Positions 59,137 through 64,000 of a DNA stretch of 64,000 nucleotides are shown here, one piece after another. Each line of letters starts with the position of its first letter. Position 1 is the first letter of the stretch. Under the pieces are notes generated by a model. The model was given only the letters and a program-made list of their open reading frames with translations, was not told where the DNA came from and made no database searches. This DNA comes from Cryphonectria parasitica EP155 (lineage: Eukaryota > Ascomycota > Sordariomycetes > Diaporthales > Cryphonectriaceae), in the NCBI RefSeq assembly GCF_011745365.1, contig NW_024468911.1, forward strand, positions 3,652,759-3,716,758, read 5' to 3'. A program made the position numbers and the translations under genes.

Positions 59137-61230
59137 TTATACGCGCGTCACCTTCACCCAGAGCTCTGACTGGATGAAGATACCAGCACTGAACGAGTTC
59201 CACGGGGAGGGCGGGTTGAGGAGGCCGAAGTCGTACCTCCGGAGGATCTGAGCAAGTAAAAGAAGACAAAAAGGTTAGCGTCATATCGAGGAACAAAGAG
59301 AAGGAAGAGAAAGGGGTACATCTTGCCCGGGGGGGGGGGGGTCACATCACTTACCTCGACAAAAACCTTGTTCAGCTCCATCAAGGCCACCGACCTGCCG
59401 AGGCACTGCCACTTGCCGTACTTGAAGACGAGCTCCCAGGTGCTGATCATGGCGCGCAGCTGCTCCTCATCCTTGATGTCAAGCCAGCGCTCCGGCCGAA
59501 AGGTCTCCGCGTCCACGCCATACACCTCCTTGTTGTGCTGCACGCCGAATGCAGACCAGCCAATCTCGGTGCCCTCAGGCACAGGCACCCCACGGATCAC
59601 GTCGCCCCCCGGCGGCACCACCGTTGGCATCAGACCCGTCACCGGCGGGAACACACGCAGGCCCTCCTTGATCACCGCCTGCAGGTACGGCAGCTTTCGC
59701 GCCTCCTCGTCTGTGATCGGGCTCGACAGACGTCCCTGCGCAGCGGCTGTTCGTACCTCGTGCGCTAGCCGGCGATAAACCTGCGGCGAGCTCATCAGGT
59801 AGAGCATTGTCGTGCGAATCGCCGTCGCCGTCGTGTCAGAGCCCGCGATGATGTTCACCAGCGCCTCGCCCTCAGCCTCCTCCCGCGTCAGGCCGTGGTG
59901 CAGAAACGACGCGAGCATGTCCTTGCGCTCGGGGCCCTTGGACGCGAGTCTCTCGGATACTACCTGCTTGGCCACCCTGAGAGCGGGCGCAAGAGAACTG
60001 TCAGCAAACAGAAAAGGTCCGCCTTGTGCGACATGACAAGTCATATTGCGAGGGAGTGGAAGGTGATGGGCGGAAGGATATCGACCAACCCGATGAATTT
60101 GCCAAAGCCGTGTGGATCATTCTCTGAGGGCATGAAACGTCGTAGAAACCTCGACTGCGCTAGCCTTGCCAGCACGGGAAAGACGCCCACCAGCATCATC
60201 ACCGGCATGCTGGCCTCGGTCTGGTCGATGTACTCAAAGACGTCTTTGTCCTCTGTCAGATGGCCGAAATTCCTACCAAAGGCCAAATCGCCAATGATAT
60301 CCAGGGTAAGGTACTGGCTTTTCCGGGCGAGGTCCATGGGCCGATAGATTGCCCCCTCCGAGACATATCTAGTCTCAATCATGTCAATGAAGGCTGTGAT
60401 GCCCTTGTCGATGCCGCGCTCGAGACCTTCATTTTCTTTCCCGGCATACTGTACACGAGTCACCTTTTAGCGATTCTATACCTCTCAAGAGCGAAAAAAG
60501 GGGGAAAGGGCTCTTTTTCTCAAAAGTGTGGTAACACGGCGGCTTACACCTGCAGCCATTTTCGCTCGCAGCGCATTGTGCTGCCCGTCATCTCGCATAG
60601 AGATGATGTTGTCGCGACTGGGGTCGAACCGGACGGCGTCATACCAGTCGGATTTCGTGTATTTGGAACGGACGGCCCACTGGCGCTTGATGACCTCAGG
60701 ATCATCCGTCACGAGAGTGTTTGGACCGATCCGAGCGAGATGACCTGTACAAAAAGAAAGCGTCAGAGTCATGTCCCTTTTGTGTGCATGCTATCTGATG
60801 TGGTGGTGGTGGTGGTGGTGCATAGATGCCATGGCTGACACTGCTTGTTTCTGAATGTCTCGGGCTGTTGTGTCAAAAGAAACAACGTCTGCATGTCTCG
60901 TATCGTATAGATGGGGAAGAGGAACCGAGTTTTTGGCGGAGGGGGCGGGGGCTTCAGTTCCAGTCCGCTCTTACCATATGTCTCGCAAGCCGATTTGAGG
61001 GCTAGGTGCATATTTCCACCAAGAGTGTTACGCAACATCCACCACTTGCTGAACCCAGCAGACCGCGGGCCCGTTATGTGTCGCAGACGCCGCCATGTAG
61101 TGTAGGTGGTGACTGAATAGTATCCGGAAAAACCTAGGACAAGGAGGACAACGAGGCCTGTGAAGGACAGTCCATTGATGCCCGTCCCTGTCCCTTCAGA
61201 AGACGGTAATATGTGATTGAGCAGTGCCAT
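59137..61230 (-). CDS. Cytochrome P450 monooxygenase, E-class group I
   Basis: This is a membrane-anchored P450 resembling the fungal benzoate 4-monooxygenase and pisatin demethylase group; the substrate is unknown. Exons are 61230-60975, 60744-60548, 60448-60090, 59976-59355 and 59247-59137 (514 aa). A membrane anchor lies at about residues 20-42 (LSFTGLVVLLVLGFSGYY). The I-helix motif is AGSDTT near 315-320. The K-helix ExxR is KEGLR near 378. FRPERW is the PERF motif. The heme ligand is C462 in FKYGKWQCLG. The third intron uses a less usual donor (GG|GTTGGT), but its splice restores a continuous GKFIGVAKQVV. No other metabolic gene lies beside it in this window, so a cluster role is not shown. 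Confidence 0.9.
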
Positions 61231-64000
61231 GCTCTCAAGGATTTATTGGTGTAAAGACAAAGAGAAGTTTGTGCTGGAGAAACCAGGAAGGAGAAGTCGG
61301 GAAGACGGGTAGGGTAGGTATGTAGATCAAGAGAAGGGGGACAGGATTTAAGATTAGCGAGGTCGAACGGGGGTGGGGAGTGGTTCGGACAGGAATCGCG
61401 AATCAAGTAATAAGCACTCGCTTATCTGGATTTGAATAAATGCATCCGACAGACTGGAGACGAAAGCAAGACTGTGTGGAGTGCAAACGGAGGGTGTTCC
61501 ACCCTCCTTGGGTGAATGGACCAGGCATGGGAGTCGAGGACGCTAATGCCCGTGGGAAAATGAAGTGCCCTGACTAGGTACTCTCTCCTCTTTGATTACA
61601 GGTCAAGCCGGGCCTTCCATGTACACGTGGTTTGACTTTTACGAGTCCGTTTCCAATAGTGAATGCAGGTAGAGCATGAGGTGACCGGGGCGATGCCCTG
61701 CAGGACGAACGGGGAAGGTCAGTGAGTGAGAGAGTGTGAGTAAACTATCGTCAATGAAGAGCCAACATTGAGCCAGCCACTGTTTTGCCATAATCCCACG
61801 GGCGTGGTTTACGAAACAGATCTGGGGTAGTCCAGGATTGATGTGGCGACAAGATGTCAGTAACGTACGATGACTCGTGTTAGAGAGGGAAAAGGGGGGG
61901 GGGTAATCAAGGGCAAGGGAAAAAGTGTAATCTGCCAGGACAATACAAGCCTCGAGCGGCTGCCCTCGGTTCCGTTCGAGACAACAGGAGCAGTCGACAA
62001 AACACTTCGACAAACACAAGGTGTTGGTGGTGGAGTAGGAAGAGGAGGAGGAGGAGGAGGATCAGCTTGTTCAGCGTTATGAACGCCACGTCATTGAAGG
62101 GACCCAGTCATGGACCACAGACCAACATATACAGGCTCAAATTGTTCACTTGTCCAAGGTGGGAAGAGACTTTCTTTGGCGGCGCAGGAGGGAGGTGAGG
62201 GGAGAGAGACGCACGATACGGTCTTGGGTGGCCTGTAATGAGTAAAAACCGAGACGGTGCATCATCGTCCACTAGGCCTCGATGAAGCCGACGGACCGTC
62301 ACGAAGAATAGTGTTGTGAGGCGGGCTGGTGTCATGGAGCTGTACCAAACCCATAGACATATCGGGCTCTGATATTGGCACGTTGCAGCCAGTCACAGAG
62401 GCTGCAAGGCCACCCACACCCACCCAGCCCACACACCCACCCATCTGGAAGCGGGAGACAAAATGTTGGACGGCGAAGTAAGACGTCAAGACACGCAGCG
62501 TAATCTTAAGAGTAACAGAACTGCTGCAGGCAAACGATACTACGTTCCCAACTCACGAGCCTAAAACCGTTGATATATCAGCACAGGTCGCAGGTCGACA
62601 GGCCGCATCATCTCCTGAGAAAGCAAAGATATGCAGGCCAGATCGCAATAGTCTGCCATCGCCGGAAGGGGTTTCGCTGTACATACAGATACTGCCAGGG
62701 GTGTGGCCGAGCTCCTCTCACACCTCCACATCACAGTGCGGTGGGGCTCGCACACCATACCTGAAGAGCCTCCTGGAGGGGACAAGGGTGCTCGGGGACC
62801 GTCTCCTCGGCGTCCAGGGAGCCAGGAAGCATGGTCCAGCTTCTGCCTCAGCCGGATCCCAACATGAAGAAAACATGTCCAGAAATTCCCGACGCTGGGA
62901 CGGACCCAAGAACAGGGTAGTTGGTAACGAGGGCGGGCTCGTAGTGGCTATGTTTTAGCCTAATGGGGCCACGCATGCATGAAACCTTCGCACCACAACA
63001 TGCAAGCTGCATATGGGGGGGAGAAAGGGGGGGTGTTCGCATCATGAGGAGTAGTCTCTGGGGTACGTTCCTGGACTTTTGGAGCCAGAGCTGTCCTAGG
63101 TGCTATCCTGGAGAGGCAAAGATGCGTCGCCGACTGCTCTGTAGCCTGCAATGTAACAGGGTTGGTGCCCCACGCCGGAGAGGGGCCAACGTGCTAATGT
63201 AGCGGTCTGCCTAGCTTCCATTGCATGAGAATGTACAGGTCGAGGAGGGGCAGAGGAAGGGGGGTGTCATCTCAGCGGGTAAACAGTGGGAGGAGGTAAA
63301 ATGTGGTGTATACACAAGATGATTGTTTACCAACCACCAAGAGCGGGCGTAAAGGATCCGCGGAAACGCCGTACTAGTAGTTCGTAGCCCATACCATGTA
63401 CGCAGCGCAGGGGAGAAAAATTACCTCCGACAATGAGCCGTTGGACTGATTCGGCCTGGACTGGTAGGCCCCAAGGTCCTGCAAGGAAAGGACAGTCGCA
63501 TCATGCCGTCACATCGTCACATCGAGAGGTCGTTAGCTCATTTGTGCTGCAAGCAGAGCAAGCAGGAGGACGGCCATATCAAGTAGCAGGAGGGCGCACA
63601 GCTGCAGGACGGACGATGGTTAAGAGCTTCGTCGTACACACAGATGGTACGAGAGAAGGGGAGGGGGGGGACGGGATGTTGAGGGATGTGTGGTTTTGCG
63701 TCCTGTGGTGCGCAGAGCCACCCTTCTGTGATTTTCTCGTATTGGTGGGTGCTGGTCCTGTCCTGCATCTTCTTGGTCGTGCTTGCACAAAAGAGAGAAA
63801 TGCTTGCTGCTTGTGAATAGCGCTCGTGGAACTGTAGTCCACTCCGTACTGTGTGCGATGCTCAGCTATTGGGCAGGGAACGGATGAAGGGAGTCTAAAT
63901 TAAATGAGGGTGAAAGCATGCAGTCTTAACCATATAGCACATGCATACTAATGTACGCACATGCTATTGGTCGTAGTGGTAGGCTACTTAGGCAGCAGGG
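61231..64000. other. Right-end region without a recognisable gene
   Basis: The left end must hold the P450 promoter. The rest contains G-runs (61886-61900, 63665-63670), a GGA repeat near 62040-62060 and short open frames with no family signature. No tRNA or mobile-element features were recognised. A gene starting beyond the window could have its promoter here. Confidence 0.5.

Overview
The window reads as nuclear DNA of a filamentous ascomycete (Pezizomycotina, most like a Sordariomycete). Genes carry short introns of about 40-270 bases with GT(or GC)-AG ends and CTAAC/CTGAC branch points. The gene set is typical of that group: SEH1, ALG7, SET3, PEX12, SAP30, MDJ1, fungal Zn2Cys6 and C2H2 regulators, a GH16-WSC wall protein, a 14-TM MFS pump and a P450. 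Intergenic DNA is long, rich in microsatellites and homopolymer runs. The species cannot be named from the sequence alone. I found no tRNA, rRNA, CRISPR, transposase or other mobile-element gene.

Seventeen protein genes are supported. Multi-exon models were built by hand from splice signals; in each one the joined exons keep frame and sum to a multiple of three. Left part (1-21.5 kb): xylose-reductase-like aldo-keto reductase (-), nucleoporin SEH1 (-), ALG7 (+, with a GC-AG intron), SET3 (-), a calcineurin-like phosphoesterase (+), an eight-exon GH16-WSC-GPI protein (-), then PEX12 (-) divergent from a PaaI-type thioesterase (+). Middle (22-38 kb): nine-exon F-box protein (+), C2H2/fungal_trans regulator (-), a 5.7-kb stretch without a recognisable gene, SAP30 (+) and mitochondrial Hsp40 MDJ1 (+). 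Right part (39-64 kb): Zn2Cys6 regulator (-) divergent from a DHA2-type MFS transporter (+), transglutaminase-like protein (+), large F-box/LRR-like protein (+), KDM8-like JmjC protein (-), cytochrome P450 (-), and about 2.8 kb without a gene.

The most interesting unit is PEX12 with its neighbour. The thioesterase ends in Ser-Lys-Leu, a canonical peroxisomal targeting signal. It is transcribed head to head with the peroxin that helps import such proteins. The 626-bp shared promoter holds two CCGAGG hexamers, the core recognised by the fatty-acid regulators FarA/FarB of aspergilli. This suggests a small co-regulated peroxisome module. Other points are a perfect heat-shock element upstream of MDJ1, an aldo-keto reductase with two start codons that may give mitochondrial and cytosolic forms, an 18-base exon inside a WSC domain, and an F-box protein with a very large insertion. 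No wholly new system is evident; most genes are conserved fungal genes.
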